Shown here: piece by piece, positions 6,060-6,210 of the stretch
How the letters are laid out: every line of letters begins with the position of its first letter
How positions within the stretch are numbered: the stretch's first letter is position 1
From: Marinobacter sp.
Lineage (GTDB): Bacteria; Pseudomonadota; Gammaproteobacteria; Pseudomonadales; Oleiphilaceae
Direction: 5' to 3'
NCBI GenBank assembly: GCA_017643965.1
Contig: JAEPMM010000208.1
Location: 1-6,210, forward strand
Length of the DNA stretch: 6,210 nucleotides
The notes under the pieces: model-generated
What the model saw: the letters and a program-made list of their open reading frames with translations, nothing else
What the model was told of the DNA's origin: nothing
The model's database searches: none
Made by a program: the position numbers and the translations under genes

Positions 6060-6210
6060 TCGCGGTTGCACGATTGGCGATTCTGGTCGGCGTTCTCGGA
6101 CTGATCCCGTTTCTGGCGAGCATCCTCAGTCTGTTCCTCATGCCGGCCTACAGCGTTACGGTGATCGGTTGGTTCTACCTCTACAGCGCCGGCATTCTTG
6201 CCTGTATGGC
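6056..6210 (+). CDS. DUF3429-like membrane protein (3' end missing)
   Basis: Only the first 51 codons are visible, from GTG 6056 to the window edge. The GTG overlaps the preceding TGA as GTGA and has GGGG-rich sequence upstream as a possible ribosome binding site. Residues about 5-29 form a first transmembrane segment with 'GLIPFLASI', and residues about 36-51 begin a second one with 'YLYSAGILACMA'. The pair 'GL-I-PF' and 'Y-x-A-x-I-L' at this spacing is typical of DUF3429 proteins, small multi-pass inner-membrane proteins of unknown function that usually have several membrane helices. With so little sequence, another small membrane protein cannot be excluded. Confidence 0.6.
   Translation, partial: MIAVARLAILVGVLGLIPFLASILSLFLMPAYSVTVIGWFYLYSAGILACM

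Overview
This window reads as ordinary chromosome from a GC-rich marine or halophilic gammaproteobacterium. The mix of a DUF748 envelope protein, PdxH, a Sfp-type phosphopantetheinyl transferase, Tag, a DUF6482-like protein and a DUF3429-like protein suggests Marinobacter or a close relative. That placement comes from protein-family recall and codon use, not from a database search. There are no tRNA or rRNA genes, insertion sequences, CRISPR arrays or phage genes.

Layout. Positions 1-721 (+) hold the 3' part of a periplasmic solute-binding protein whose start lies outside the window. It converges, with a 4-base gap, on a large DUF748 (AsmA-like) envelope protein at 726-3533 (-). Positions 3534-3723 form a divergent intergenic region with a plausible sigma70 promoter for the DUF748 gene and a strong ribosome binding site on each side. 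To the right is a compact plus-strand cluster: pdxH (3724-4359), a phosphopantetheinyl transferase (4328-5113), tag (5113-5694), a small DUF6482-like gene (5754-6059) and the start of a DUF3429-like membrane protein (6056 to the window end). Three of the four junctions are overlaps (32 nt, 1 nt and 4 nt); the remaining gap is 59 nt. One transcript with translational coupling is likely.

The most notable point is that the phosphopantetheinyl transferase frame is interrupted by one in-frame TGA at 4508-4510. The stop sits in the conserved 'SR-x-LLR' segment, and homology continues in the same frame on both sides. It looks like a recent nonsense mutation (or a base-calling error) in an otherwise intact gene, so I annotate it as a pseudogene.

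The genes do not form an obvious pathway. PdxH makes the cofactor PLP, Sfp-type enzymes activate carrier proteins, Tag repairs alkylated DNA, and the last two genes are uncharacterised. I found no convincing evidence of an undescribed biological system; the findings are points for follow-up on known families.
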